Source: Blasia pusilla
Lineage: Eukaryota > Marchantiophyta > Marchantiopsida > Blasiales
Direction: 5' to 3'
Assembly: GCA_050084515.1 (NCBI GenBank)
Contig: CM114272.1
Span: 4,526,001 to 4,590,000 of the forward strand
DNA: 64,000 bases
Below, piece by piece: positions 44,880 to 57,249 of this stretch (the stretch's first letter is position 1; the number at the start of each line of letters is the position of its first letter). The notes beneath the pieces were generated by a model. It was not told the DNA's origin, did not search any database, and saw only the letters and a program-made list of their open reading frames with translations. The position numbers and the translations under genes are program-made.

Positions 44880-45560
44880 TCCGCGCAACTCGTCGGAGGC
44901 CGACGAGTTGCACGCTTCCCTCGTCTTGGGGTAACAAGGCGAGGTACCATGGCAACCTTTCCGAGACCGACGGGTTGCACGCTTCCCTTATCTAGGGACA
45001 ACAAGGTGAGGTACCCATGCAACCCGTCGGAGACCGACCAGTTGCACGCTTCCTTCATCTTGGGGTAACAAGGTGAGGAACTTGGGCAACCCCTCAGAGC
45101 CTGACGGATTGCACGCTTCCCTCATCCTCGGGTAACAAGGCAACAATGCATAGTCTTGAGGCAACCCGTTGACCTCCGACGGGTTACAAGGTCTATCCTG
45201 GGTTGGACACTTCCCACCATACGGTGAAACTGCACTCACCGTTTGCACGGTTCATTGGATAAGAGAAATCGACACGAGGTCCCCTCTGGAACTCGCTAAC
45301 CTCCAAAAGGGAGAGCAAGGTTAGGTGCCTTTCCAACCCGTCGCAATCCCCAAAGGATTGCCATAGCAAATCCATGCAAGGTCTCGTGGATCCCGACTCC
45401 AATTAGACAGGTCAGACAAGCAGGGGGTACCAACCCAACGGACTCCAATGGATTGCAAGTTGGACTCGGACTCTAACAGAATATGGTACTCCGTGGTTTT
45501 GCAACCCACGTGTCTGAGTCCAAAAATTTGCAACATGTATGACTCTGACAAGTTGCAACA
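44880..45560. repeat. Palindrome cluster upstream of MULE copy 2
   Basis: Units at about 44887-44911, 44955-44980, 45019-45046, 45085-45112, 45163-45188, 45333-45360 and 45427-45455, with AACAAGG and GCACGCTTCC spacers like those of 30260-30540 in inverted orientation. It begins eight bases past the copia LTR, so the copia insertion or a rearrangement cut this cluster. Confidence 0.78.
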
Positions 45561-45649
45561 GGATTGAATCCATTGCGTTAGACACTCTCACCTACCAAAC
45601 AACATCTTGTCAGTCAAATTCTGTCAAGAGAATAACGATCACTATTCAC

Positions 45650-45660
45650 TATAAATTAAA
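45650..45660 (+). promoter_or_regulatory. TATA box of MULE copy 2
   Basis: TATAAATTAAA, 72 bp upstream of the ATG at 45732 and followed by an ATTCTC microsatellite (45661-45715). Confidence 0.6.
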
Positions 45661-45731
45661 CATTCTCATTCTCATTCTCATTCCCATTCTTATTCTTATT
45701 CTCATTCTCCACCCCATGGAATAATCTGGGA

Positions 45732-48700
45732 ATGGATAATTATGTGAAACTCACTTGTGGCAGTCATCTAGCGTCCCTTCCTCAATCAGAAATAATTCGA
45801 CCGCAAGCTCGTGAGTCTTACATACCAGTGAATGAAAATTTCCTCTCAGTGCGATTTCTTCTCCAAATTGAAACAATCTTTGTTTCTAAGGATGTTAGGG
45901 TGGACGGTACAGAGGACGTTGTAGGTGAGATAGTCCAGCCAATGATAGCAAACTGTAAAGTATGGAATCTCCTACCTCTAAAAAATGGTCAATATAGAGT
46001 TTATGGCTTCCCTCTGAATTCCTCTGTTTCCCAAGTAGACGGTACGGAATTTCCTAGTGCACCGAGCTCTATGTTTGCCACTCCCTGCTCAGTAGATCCG
46101 ACATCGACTCCAACTTCACATGTTCATAATAATGTTGTACTTCCTGAAGAGATTCTGGATGTCGTCAACCTCAGTGGATCTGGCGCACACCAACCGGGCC
46201 TTGTGTTTGCCTACTTGTTCCTCTTGCGAGTATCAGGCAATAGTTTGCTATCGTCTCTGCCCTTTAAAATATTCAAGCACATTCTTGTCGACGAGCTGCC
46301 GCCCACATATGATGGTAATTGCATTTTTTAGTTGCTTCCACTTGCTGGTCCAGCTCAAAAGAAAGATGGAGGATGCTTGAAGGGTATGGACAGAAAGTCT
46401 GATTGTCATCAATGGTGCAGGCTTCAACGAACTAGTGCTTCAATTCCAGATTGTCCTTGGATTGTTTCTTGTCGCCAATGCGTTGGAGCCCTAGAGTGTA
46501 GAACTCCAGCCTGCCCGTATCTAGAGCGCAATGGGTGAGTCAATACATCGTAATTTCCCCCTAAGAATGCAGAGACTCCATATGAGGTCGGTGCGACCAT
46601 ACCGCCGGGAGGCCATCGATGTCCTCATTGTCAGGCATCCCCTTTCTACGTTGGAGCGTATCCTGCATACATATTTTTCATTGTGCACGACTTCAGTTCT
46701 ACGTCTGAGTACACTAGGGTGGCAGTTCATGTTGGCTCCCACATTCATCTTGTTACCGGTGCAATTCAGAGACACATCAAGGAGGATGTGGCAAAGAAAG
46801 TGGCCAATGTATATAGAAACTTTCCAGGATCAAAGCCTGGAGTGATCAAGTTAACAACAACATCACAAATTTGTGAACAACTGCTTAGAATCCCTGGGCA
46901 GGGCGAGATCACGGCTGATGAGGAGAAACAACTCTAGGAAAATCTCGCATTTCTCGCTGATCCTGAATGCTTCCGGAATTTGCTGCGTCAAATATGGGTA
47001 CTCGATGGAAAGACGGTCGGAATGGATGCCTTTGCCAGAATCAAGGCCAACTCCACATTTCCATTTATTCAGAGATGGTAGTTCATGGGCTAGGGAGGCC
47101 AAGGATCGAGGGCTTATGTCTTCAAAATATCAACGAAACGGCCGTCGAGTGGCCTCGATCTTATAGATCGAATGAGGGAAGAGGAAGATCTTTACGGCAT
47201 GTGGAGAAGGGAGTCAAAACTATATTTGTCTGTGAGGTAAAAGCAGAAGATGTTGGCAGTTTGAAGATGTGTTGGTTACTCTTATTGGAGATGGTGAAGG
47301 AAAACAAAAGGCCATCTCCGGAAATTTATGGATTCATGGCGGACAATGCACAACTTGGGTGAATTGCTATCAAGGAAGTGTTCTAGGGTGGAGAGGTTCA
47401 ACCAGAGAGGGAAAGTTCGGATGCTTTCCATTGGAAACAGTTTGTGACCCGGTACACCTAATCTTGCATCAAAGAGAATAAGAGGACAAGAGCATGTCCC
47501 TCTACTCCTATGCTGTAAGGACAGAAAAACCTTGAAACAGGCCATGGAATGCCAAGAAGAACTTCATGGATGGTGGAGGAAGCATGCTATTGAGGGAAAG
47601 TTGTGTACAAAGAGTTGTGCTCTTGGCTCAGTTGGTAGACTGTACGAATGAGACAATGGGGAAACTTCATGCAGCAGGTGAGTTTAGTATTTTGTCTTGT
47701 TGAGCTCATGCTGAGAATTGTTTGAAAAGTTGCAGCTCAAGTTGAGAAGCGTGGGCACTATAGGGATTTCAAATCAAAGAAACCAAGCAACTTGTTGGAT
47801 GCGACGGATTTCCTGAGTGTGCAACCCGTCAGAAACCGACGAGTTGCATCAAGAATGTTTGTGTTACCTGTCGAATACCGATGGGTTGCAAGTTGCATGT
47901 ATACAAGGCCTGCAAATAGTTTGACCTGGATGGGTTGCAAGGCTCCGAGTTAACTGGATCTACAACCCGTCGGATTCCGACAAGCTACTTTTGTCTGCAA
48001 CCTGTGGGATTCCGACTAGGTGCGTATATATGCCACTCCTCGTATTCAGACAGGTTGCGGTTGTCTCCAAGTTGCATCCAGAAAAGTTGTATCAGTTCAA
48101 GTTAATTAGAACTTGTCAAATTCCAAGAGTTGCAAAGCTTCGTGTGTGGACATTTCTTGCAAGCCAACGGAATCCGACAGGCTGCACGAGGATTTTCGAG
48201 ACCGGACCGGCTTGCTTCTCACAACTCGTACGATTTTGACGGGTTGTAGTAGCAGGTTCCTGGATGCTAAGTTGCAGTAAAAGGTTACTGGACATTCCAA
48301 GGATGTCTCCGACTTGCAACCCGTTTCAAGTCGGAGGCTGGAAAAATCCATGTGCGATTCATCACATTCCCATGACTTGCACCTGGATCTTCCAACCGGC
48401 AGTGGCCAAAGTTACTTTGAACCCTTCTGAATCCGATGGGTTGCAGTAGGTGGTTCCTTGGTGTTGCAACACATCAGAAACCGATGGGTCGCAGAGTCAT
48501 TCATGGGATGCCTCCAACTTGTAGCCCGTCTGCTTCCGACAGGTAGCTTTTTTCTTTGCTCATAGAGCTATTTTTGTTCCCTTCTCACATTGCTATCGTT
48601 GCAGGGATTGAACATTCATGAAAATACCCTCTTCCCCAACATAAGTGGAGCGGAAAGTGTTCATTCCTCCTAGAGTTCATCACAAGCATGCCAAAGAATT

Positions 48701-49993
48701 TCACATGTGGAGGCATGCCAACAAGACCTGGCAAGAGCAATGCTACAGTCTACAGCATCCCATATCTTCCTCACAAAAGGCATAACAAAAGGAAGGGGGC
48801 CTTCAATTTATGAGCTCTATGTTAGGGCGGCTGTGAGATCAGGTGATGAAAAAATCTATGTGGAAGCCTTCAATCGGTGCATAACAGGAACTCCCCTCAA
48901 GCAAGATGTCCACATTGGTGGGGACATTCGTGGGCGTGTTTCAAGACGTCCCTTACAGATGGTGGTAGAGCAGTCCGAGCAAGACTCCTGGAGAACAGAT
49001 ATCCGTGATGCAGTAACTTCTCCAAAATCAATAAATTTCTTATTTCAAAAGCCCTTCATTGCTGAAAGTTTGCAACATCCGGTCGCTGGGGTGGTTCAAC
49101 AGTATGGGATTCCGATCATTGAGGTGGATTGCAATCTCAAAAGGTGGCATATATCTCGGAGCAACCCTAGACGTGGACCCACTTGCAAGGCAGGATCTAA
49201 TGGCATTAGGAGAGCATGCGGCACTTTCCTAAATAAGAATTGTTCAAGGACTGAACAACCATTGCCTGGATTTTGGGGACTCAAAACCTTTGATCGTTTC
49301 ACAAGGACCGGGGATCAATTGAAGTACTTCTTCTGCCCAAATGAATCCTGCGCTTTCCGAAAGTCTTGTCCGGCTGCCATTGGAGCTCTAGAGAATACCC
49401 CCACGATTTGGTCCATTGCCGCAGGTGCGAATTGCACTCAAGACGAAGTGGACAATCTTACAAGTGCCGGTTTCAGACTCGTAGACTGAGGAAGTTCAGA
49501 GCATGTTTTCATTACAGAGACCTTTGCATTTCGGATTCAACCTAGGATTGATATCAACATGTATCCGGAGAAGGTGGATCATCTCAATCCACTATTTCTG
49601 TTTGAGTCTAGAAATGGGGTGAAGAGAAACAAAATATGTAGGCTAGCGGTGGAGAGAGCAAAGCGAATCGCATCAGCTCGGGAGGCAAACATGGAAATCA
49701 TCGCCACAAAAGATGTCAAGAGTGGCAATGGAATAGGAAGGATGTATTGGGTCAGGAACAACATTGTAAATTCAAGTGTCACACGGATGTATGTGGTGCA
49801 CATCTGTTGCTTTCCCACATGTTCCTGTGATGACTTTGTCCAAAGAGAGACAAGTGGGAAAAGGTATTTCCCTTGTAAGCACATGTACTATGTATTGCTT
49901 GTAGTTTTAAGACAGTCTGAGGTGGGAGTAGGAATCCACCAACCAATTTTGTCCCTCAAAGAAGTGCGAAGTATTTTAAACAAACCACTTTGA
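45732..49993 (+). pseudogene. MULE-like transposase with SWIM zinc finger, copy 2
   Basis: Exon 1 is 45732-47677 (ends CAG/GTGAGT) and exon 2 is 48605-49993 (begins after GTTGCAG). Exon 1 opens with MDNYVKLTCGSHL. Its middle has HIHLVTGAIQRHIKEDVAKK (about 46740-46800). A deletion near 47200 removed the transposase segment before FVCEVKAED seen in copy 1. Exon 2 carries YVRAAVRSGDEKIYVEAF, the Cys-rich FFCPNESCAFRKSCPAA (about 49330-49380), and the SWIM finger HICCFPTCSCDDF...CKHMYYVLL (49800-49890, CXCXnCXH). Stops are TAG 46329 (GAG in copy 1), TAG 48671 and TGA 49487 (GGA in copy 1). The Asp/Asn plus SWIM layout is that of Mutator-type transposases. The closest family is not certain. Confidence 0.72.
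47678..48604 (+). other. Intron of MULE copy 2, with palindromes
   Basis: A 927-bp intron with GTGAGT donor and CGTTGCAG acceptor. It contains at least eight decayed palindromes (for example at 47820-47846, 47867-47890, 47963-47988 and 48224-48247). It is longer than the 525-bp intron of copy 1. Confidence 0.7.
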
Positions 49994-50172
49994 GGATGCA
50001 AAATGAGGTCTTAGATTGTACTTTCATTTGCCAGAAGCTTCACTTTGAGCTTGAACTCTATTCAGCCCAAGGAAAATAATAGATGTTTTCTAGACCTTGG
50101 ATGGAAAAAGTGATTTCTTCCACATTTATGATTCCAATGATTCTTCAGTTTTTAAAATTTTGTGCAAATTGC

Positions 50173-50198
50173 AACCCGTCATAATCTGACTGGTTGCC
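50173..50198. repeat. Single palindrome in the 3' flank of MULE copy 2
   Basis: A CAACCCGTC...CTGGTTG unit lies 180 bp past the stop codon. A counterpart lies at about 25452-25478 in copy 1, so it predates the duplication. Confidence 0.65.
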
Positions 50199-50499
50199 AA
50201 AATGTGGAAGAGGAAAAAAAATGTGTGGGAGTGCCTAAGCACTGAGAACAAAAGTGCAAATATATTCACACACAAAATTTTTCCTCTCTTCAACCCAACG
50301 GAAACTCTCTTCGAATCACTGGAAACTCTCTTAAAAAAAGGTATCTCTTTGGGTTGAAGGTAGTTTCCTCTCTCCTCTCTCCTCTCTCCTCTCTCCTCTC
50401 TCTCTCTCCTCTCTTCCTCTCTTCCTCTCCTCTTACCATTCCTCGTCAAATGGCTATCCTTCTCCCGGATTGATACTTGGTTATACATAGAACATCCAT

Positions 50500-51140
50500 T
50501 CAGGAAAGTATACCATTAATGCCCAAGAACCTTTTTCCAAGATGGTATCGGTAGAGGGCAAAGGATGATGGTCCTTAAGAGTAGCAGCCTTGTTCTTTGA
50601 TCATGTCTCAAACTGTCAACACTTTTGTTAAGGCCTTAGGAAACCACTCCCAAGACTATTCCGGACTAATTGTATCTTCTTCTAAAATTAGAACCATCTT
50701 CTTTGCTTTTGGCGAAGGGACTTCATTCGTCCTGACCAACTGCACAATGACAAGGGCATATCCAATCTACAGAAGAAAGAGGGAAAGGAAGATTGGAGTA
50801 AGAACTTCCGCCTTGGGGAAGAAATTTTGAGAGATGTTGATCGAGCATTCTATCGCAACCACCCAAAGTACTTCTACCAAGACGTGGAAGTAGATGTGTG
50901 AAGGCAAGTTCAAAAAGAACACGTACGGGAGCCTTTGCAAACTATGAAGAACAATAAAGAATCTTTGATGGTCACCACTATCACCTTTCATCTTATTCAA
51001 GAAGGCTACGATTTGCTTATGGATTTGGAAAATACCCTTGCTAACATATCCCTACTCCAGCTCTTAATGGAAAATCCAATCTACAGGAAAATCACCCAGC
51101 AATATAAAATGGATCGGAAAAGAACGAGGTGGACATAGAA
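50500..51140. other. Scrambled Ty3/gypsy fragments
   Basis: About 80 bp at 50520-50600 resemble the RT region of the element at 61.6 kb in minus orientation. The plus-strand frame 50935-51138 (NISLLQLLMENPIYRKIT) matches the minus-strand start of the protease region at about 62785-62740 (NISLLQLLMDNPIHGKIL). The two pieces point in opposite directions, so the segment is rearranged. Confidence 0.55.
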
Positions 51141-51916
51141 ATGAATCCGCAAAATGGATTTAGCCCCACTGGTCTTTTGGGGTTGGGACAGTTGTTAGCC
51201 CAATGATCCATAGCACCAAAGTTGTAGCAATTTCCTCGCTTCATTGGAGGGGTAAACATAGATGGCCCCATGATCTGTCTAAGAGGCCTTGGATCTCCAA
51301 ATTCCGGAGGTACATCCCTCAGAATCCAATTGCGGCTAGTATTAGGATTGGGTATTTCTTATACAACATAGCACCCTTCCCATTGCTCCACTTCCACGCA
51401 TCCTTCTTCATTCATTGACTCCTCTTGTACCCATCTTAGGTCGTAGGTTACAACACACGCTTGGGCTATATGCCCTTGATTACCGCACAAGGTGAACCAA
51501 ATTTTTGGTTGCAACATTCTCGGCCTCCTACGCATACCATTTTGGATCGCCAACTACACTTTTAATTCTTCAAATTATTTCACCAAGTTGTCCACCGTTG
51601 ACTTTCCCCTTTCCTTCTTCATCTTTCTAAAAGGATGAGAGAACTTCTCTGAGGTACCGTCACTTTGACATGCACTAGATTTCTTTTTGCTAGTTGACTT
51701 GGAAGTCTTTGTTCCCTTCTTCTTTGGCTTTGATTGAGCCCTCTGGTCATCCAAATCATTGGTGTCTCCTAAGTCTTTGTTGGAACTTGCGAACAAAGAG
51801 TCCCTCGTCAAGGATGAAGACAAAGAGTTCGAGGATGAAGAATTTGACAACAAGCATTTGGTCCACCAATGTCTCCTTCTTCTTGTTGAGTGAGACTTTT
51901 TTGAAGCCTCATAGGT

Positions 51917-53147
51917 TGTGATACCCACAATTTTGTACTCTTGAAGAATATATCTTTTTATTCAACGAAGACTCTTGTACATTATGATTTTGATTATGAT
52001 TATTTATTATTATGAGGAAGAATGAGTAAAATTAAAGTGAATCACGAAGCTCCTGGGACAAGGCAGAGAGATGGAAGATCAAGGATTTGCCTTAGAGGAG
52101 AGGAAAATGCAATAACGAAGTCTCAAGACTCTGAACGAAGCTTAACGAAGCTCAACGAATATGAACGAAGCTCGTCTACAAAGTGCTTCGCTATATAACG
52201 AAGCATAACGAAGCAAGAAGAAAAGAAGAAAGAAGTACTTCGCTCTTGTACAAAGCACGAAGCACCTGAAATAAGAACAAAGCATGGAGTACTTCGTCCT
52301 CATAAAGTCCAACGAAGCGAAGCTAAGAATGACTCTGATTTCAAGCGACGCATGTTAGAACAATTAGACTAGGAAAGGGCGCGACCCTTTGTATCAAATT
52401 GGTAGTTAGGACAGTTTTGTACCGCAGATTCACAGGGATCGTAGGAAAAGCTAAGAGAACCATAGATCTAGGTAGTTAGATATAGTGAAGAGACACTAGC
52501 TTCATCAAGAACGCTTCAAATCTTTGGATCACTTCCACTCCAACGAATATTTAAGAAGCAAGACAGAAGCCATAATCATCATTCTCTTACGAAGTCCTTA
52601 TGCTATAGGAATGGTCCGAGCAAGAGAGTAGTACCCTCTCAAGCTTGTATACACTTTGAAGCTATCTCGTTCTTGATGGAGTAGTAAAGCAATCATTCAT
52701 TCATTCTGATGTGCGATGCTTATATCTGAGTATTCTTTTTGGGTCTGCACAATGAAGAGTGAATCAGGCGAACCTTTCTCATCAGTGAAATAATCAACCT
52801 GAGTTGTAGGAAATCTGTTTGACAGAGAGTAGCCTGCCGAGACGGACTGAGTTCCGAAAGTAGGAGAAGCTAGCTTTCGTGTTGAGATCTCTGTGAGGTT
52901 TCTTGATGTCGAGAGGAAAATATACCTGAACATGCTATCAATTCCACTAGAGAGAATCGAGAAAAGATCCTTTGGTACTAAGAAAGATCAGCAGATATTG
53001 ATAAGATATTGAATATAACTCATACACATTTAAATACAATTATTACAACAGAATTGTAATTCCGAACTCTCTTTTCATCAAACAATGATGCTCTTGGGGA
53101 TCAAACTTATTAAAACGACTATAAAATAGAAACTCTTGAATATTACA
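51917..53147 (+). repeat. LTR of the TGTGATACCC family, copy 1
   Basis: Begins TGTGATACCCACAATTTT and ends ATTACA. It contains a cluster of CGAAGC/GCTTCG motifs (about 52130-52330), a TATTTAAG box (about 52548) and the GGTCCGAGCAAG segment. It lies inside gag. The flanking 5-mers TAGGT and TATGC do not match. Confidence 0.85.
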
Positions 53148-54770
53148 TATGCTTCAGTAGAAGTATTGATAGCTTTTAAAGAATTCCTCTACCCTCTTCG
53201 ACAATTGCAATCCATTCCTTTGGATAATCTAGATACAAACAAATCCACCAGTTGGGACACAATGGTATGTTCCAACTTTCTCACAAGATTACAAAACCTC
53301 TGTGTATACTCTTGTAATGTACAACTCTAGAAAAAAGATACTCTTTCTATCGCAAAGTACTAAGTTCGTTCCTAAGAGACAACTCTTTCCTCAGTAAAGA
53401 GAGGTTTTATAAAGAATATCAAGAATGAAACTCCTTCTTCACTAAAATGCTTCACTAACTCCAGTAACTAAATCTTCATTGAGACAAAAGAACAAAATGA
53501 TTTTCTTTCCTCTTGGAAAAGACTCTTCTCAAGTGCACATGAAGACTCTTGCGAATCTTGAATAACAAAGCTCCGCGAAGACCTCAAAGAGACCTCAAGA
53601 ATGGTGGCTTACCCTACTTTCATAACTAAATCTCTCATGGGAGGTTACTCACTATCTAACAGTTTTCCTAACTATCTTATGGAATTCTGAAATTGCAAGT
53701 CTCAACTCTCATCTCTACTACAGCCCAATAGGATCCACATTCAATTCTGCACATGAGAAAGAATGAGAGAAGACTTCTCTTTTGCATCAAAGAGTGGAAA
53801 GAACTAGAAAAGTATTACAAGCTTCAGAAAGTAAAAAACTCTTCATCATGGATCATCCCTCAACCAAGCTTCCTACACACTCACCAAGACTGTTGGTAAA
53901 CTCAAGATACACGAAACAGTATTGGGGAATTCAAGACACAAGGGAATAATCCCTTCTTCTACTAATTTGCTCTTTAAATAGTCTTTTACAATTCTTGATT
54001 GATCTTCCTATTCTAATCTAGATTTCTAACTGCTATTCCTAACTTCCTCTATTCAAATTCTCCAACCCTCTATCTTACTGAGACAGTTGGCTGCCTTGGC
54101 GCTTCATTTATGCTCCCTCTTAACCACTACGCCACTCCATTTTCGGCTCCCACAACCGCTGCAGCGGTTGAGTCTTCACAGTCTTCACGCTCTTCGCAGT
54201 CGTTATACCCGGTCTTCGCACAGAGACTATCTTCAGTCTTCCTTACAAAGAGGCTTTATCTCAGTCCTCGTTGACAGTCTTCACTATCGTTCTTACTACG
54301 GTCTTTTTTTACAAAGCATCCGCACTTCTTCTTCTAACTTCTTTTCCAGTTTTTTACACAATTCTCACTCTTCCAAGACAGTCCTTAATCTTCTACCATC
54401 TCTTGTCCTCTCATCAGAGTTCTGTTAGTCACTCTTCACACAATTTTGGTAAAGTAAGGCTCTTTACTTCCGGTATTGAGTCTTTAGTCCTTGCTCAAGG
54501 AAGACTTATGTACAAAACTTGATCTTTCTGTCAAAATTTCAAAAACGTGGGCATTACATATCCCCTCACTCAAATGTGAGCCATCTCGACAAAAACTTTT
54601 AACAAAATTGATTCTACTCTATTGTTGTAATGCAGCAGTATGCTGCGCAAATTGTCTCTTCCAATGTTGGTCGATATACTCTAGCTCCTCCGGGATTTGG
54701 GCTTCCAAGTTCTGGATTGCCTCGTTGATTAAATCCTGGGCTTCTTTTGGTTCTTTGCGGACTTCCACCG
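53148..54770 (-). pseudogene. Gag fragment between two LTRs
   Basis: Minus-strand coding for a capsid segment at 53340-53148 and a coiled-coil-like segment at 54770-54614. The middle (53350-54600) shows no clear frame, and a TCTTCGCAGTC-type repetitive stretch lies at about 54170-54260. It is continuous with gag on the far side of both LTRs. Confidence 0.5.
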
Positions 54771-55977
54771 TGTGATACCCACAATTTTGTAATTTTGAGA
54801 TTTATACCTTTTAATTCAAGGAATGAAGACTCTATGAAGTAAAGGTTGTACATACACGATTTTTTTAGATATGAGGTTTGTGTATTGGAAGAATGAGTAA
54901 TATTGAAATGGATCACGAAGCTCCTAGGACAAGGTAGAGAGGTGGAAAATCAAGGATTTGCCTTAGAGGAGAGGGAAATGCCGTAACGAAGTCGAAAGAC
55001 TAAGAGCGAAGCTTGGAAAAGACAACGAAGCGTTATTAAGAACCTGTTTATGAAGTGCTTTTCCCTTGAAAGAATCATGATGAAGAAGCACTTGGAACAA
55101 GAGCGAAGAATGGAGCGCTTTGTCTTTAGACCAAGAGGAAGAAATTTAGACTTTGCAACGAAGCTAAGATCCAACGTGATTTCAAGCGGCACACCGTTAG
55201 AACAATTAGGCTAGGAGGAGGTGTGACTTTCTGGACCAGATAGGAAGTTAGGATAGTTACGCCCAACGGATTCATAACAATCATAGGAAAAGATAAGAGA
55301 ACCGTAGATCAAGGTAGTTACAAATTCTCAATAGACGCTTCAGATCTCTGGACCTACTACTGTCTCGAAAGATATTTAAGAACCATGAAATTAGCTATCA
55401 TCATCACTCTTTCAAGAAGTCTTTATGCTGTAGGCATGGTCCGAGCAAGGGAGTAGTACCCTCTCAAGCTTGTATATACTTTGAAGCTTTCTCATTCTTG
55501 ATGGAGTAGTAAAGAACTCATTTCTTCATTCTGATATGCGATGCAAATGTCTAAGAATTCTTATTGGGTCTGTAGAGTGAAGAGTGGATTAGGAGAACAC
55601 TTTCATCATTAGAATACTCAACATTGAGTTGTAAGAAATCTGTTCGACAGAGAGTAGCATGCCTAGACGGATGAGTTCCGAAAGTAGGAGAATCCAACTT
55701 CTTGTTGAGGTCCCTGTGAGGTTCTTTGGTGTTGAGTGAAGATCTACCTGAGCATGAATTCAATTCCACTGGAGAGTATCAAGGAAAGAAATCTCAATAC
55801 TAATAGAGAGAAGAATACACTGATAAGTGATTGAATCCCAATTGTACACAATTAACTACAACTATTGCAAGATAAATGCCATCTTTAACTCTCTTTTCAC
55901 ATAATCATGATCCTCTTGGGGATTGAACTCATTAAATTACTGTAAAAGATCAATTGTTATACTTCTTGTACCTTACA
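54771..55977 (+). repeat. LTR of the TGTGATACCC family, copy 2
   Basis: Begins TGTGATACCCACAATTTT and ends CCTTACA. It shares the GCTTGGAAAAGACAACGAAGC stretch in part with the copy at 59909. The flanks CACCG and TGCCC do not match. Confidence 0.85.
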
Positions 55978-57249
55978 TGCCCTAAGTTTTTGATCGGCTT
56001 CTAGCACTGCAAGCTTCGTTGTGACTCTATTCCATTGAGATACAAAGTCATTGTTTGTCTATTGTTTATCCCTAATCAGCTTCCCTTTCTTCGCACTCTT
56101 TAGCATCACACTTTGGAAACTAGCGTGGAGAAGATCAATCTGCTCTTGTATCTTCTCCGCGTTCAGCAAAGACTGCTATAATTGCGCAAAGAGCTTATCT
56201 GCTCCATGCTCAATGTCGATGGCCAAGCTCTCCCACTGTTGGCTGTTGCGTGCTTTATATCGTGCCTCGACTAGCTCTACCTTTGTTCGCAAAGAGCCTT
56301 CTTCAGTTCCCCAATTTCAATTTCTTGCGCCCAATTCTGGCGCTCCATTGACTCATTATAGAAGGATAGAAGAAATTCACAAGAATGTATTGCGCTATTT
56401 ACCTAATAGGTGGTTTTATTTATTTGGCTTTTTTTTCAATCTTTTTAATTCCGTCTTTTGTAAAGCCGATCGTCTTCTATATTTGAGTAAGTTGCATGTT
56501 CTTGAGGACGGTTATGTACTCTTGTACCAGCGCGTGGTCGGACAAGTTTCCAATCTGCTTGAGCTCCCCGACTAGTGGTTCCGCAATTTGCAGAAACGAA
56601 GTCAAATGTCTCAAGGTTGTGTGCACAGGTTGCACCACAAAACTTTCTACAAAATCGGAAGGGACGACCGATGGTTCGAGTGCTTTGGTTGCGCATGTCT
56701 CTACTGCTTCCTCCTTTGCTTCTTCTTGTGGTTCGATTCAAACCCTCTTAGGTCTCGGTACCTCATGCAATTGGGAGGGCGGCCATGACGAAAACCCTTC
56801 TACTGGCCTCTGCCTAGTTCTCGTCACACTTTGAGGTGTCGACGTTAGTGTTGCCGCCACAACCTCTCTAGAACCCAAACCAGATGCTTCGATGGGCTTT
56901 GGTCTTTGAATTGGAGTAGCCATGACCCACTCCAAAGACTTGTTGAGGGTCATCTCCCCGACTTATAAATACAACCGAATTAAGAAGGGAGAGAGATACG
57001 ATTTCTCCCTTGGTGTTAACATTGCTATCAAATCGATCACATGGGCATGTACAAGCCCCCAAAATCTACTCCTAGCTCTTCGGGCTACATATGCATATTC
57101 CAAAGAGTGTAACATTGCTTTACAAACTTATTACTCATATAATTGGTCCTACTCGGATTCAACAAGACCAGGTACAACTTACAAAATTACGCAAATAGAG
57201 GAGGGCTCAACATCTACGGCTTCTATCCATTCCTTCCTAATTGTTCTGC

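Larger units (their letters stand above)
45570..50435 (+). mobile_element. MULE-like DNA transposon region, copy 2
   Basis: Inverted relative to copy 1 (25266-29760), with the same promoter, two exons and palindrome-filled intron. Similarity to copy 1 stops near 50435 in a CTCTC-rich tract (CCTCTTACC). About 16 kb separate the inverted copies. Confidence 0.7.

Noticed and set aside
51917-55977. LTR pair at 51.9 and 54.8 kb as one short non-autonomous element
   Set aside because: The sequence between them is gag continuous with gag outside both LTRs, there is no primer-binding site beside the left LTR, and outer flanks do not match. Two separate LTR insertions fit better.
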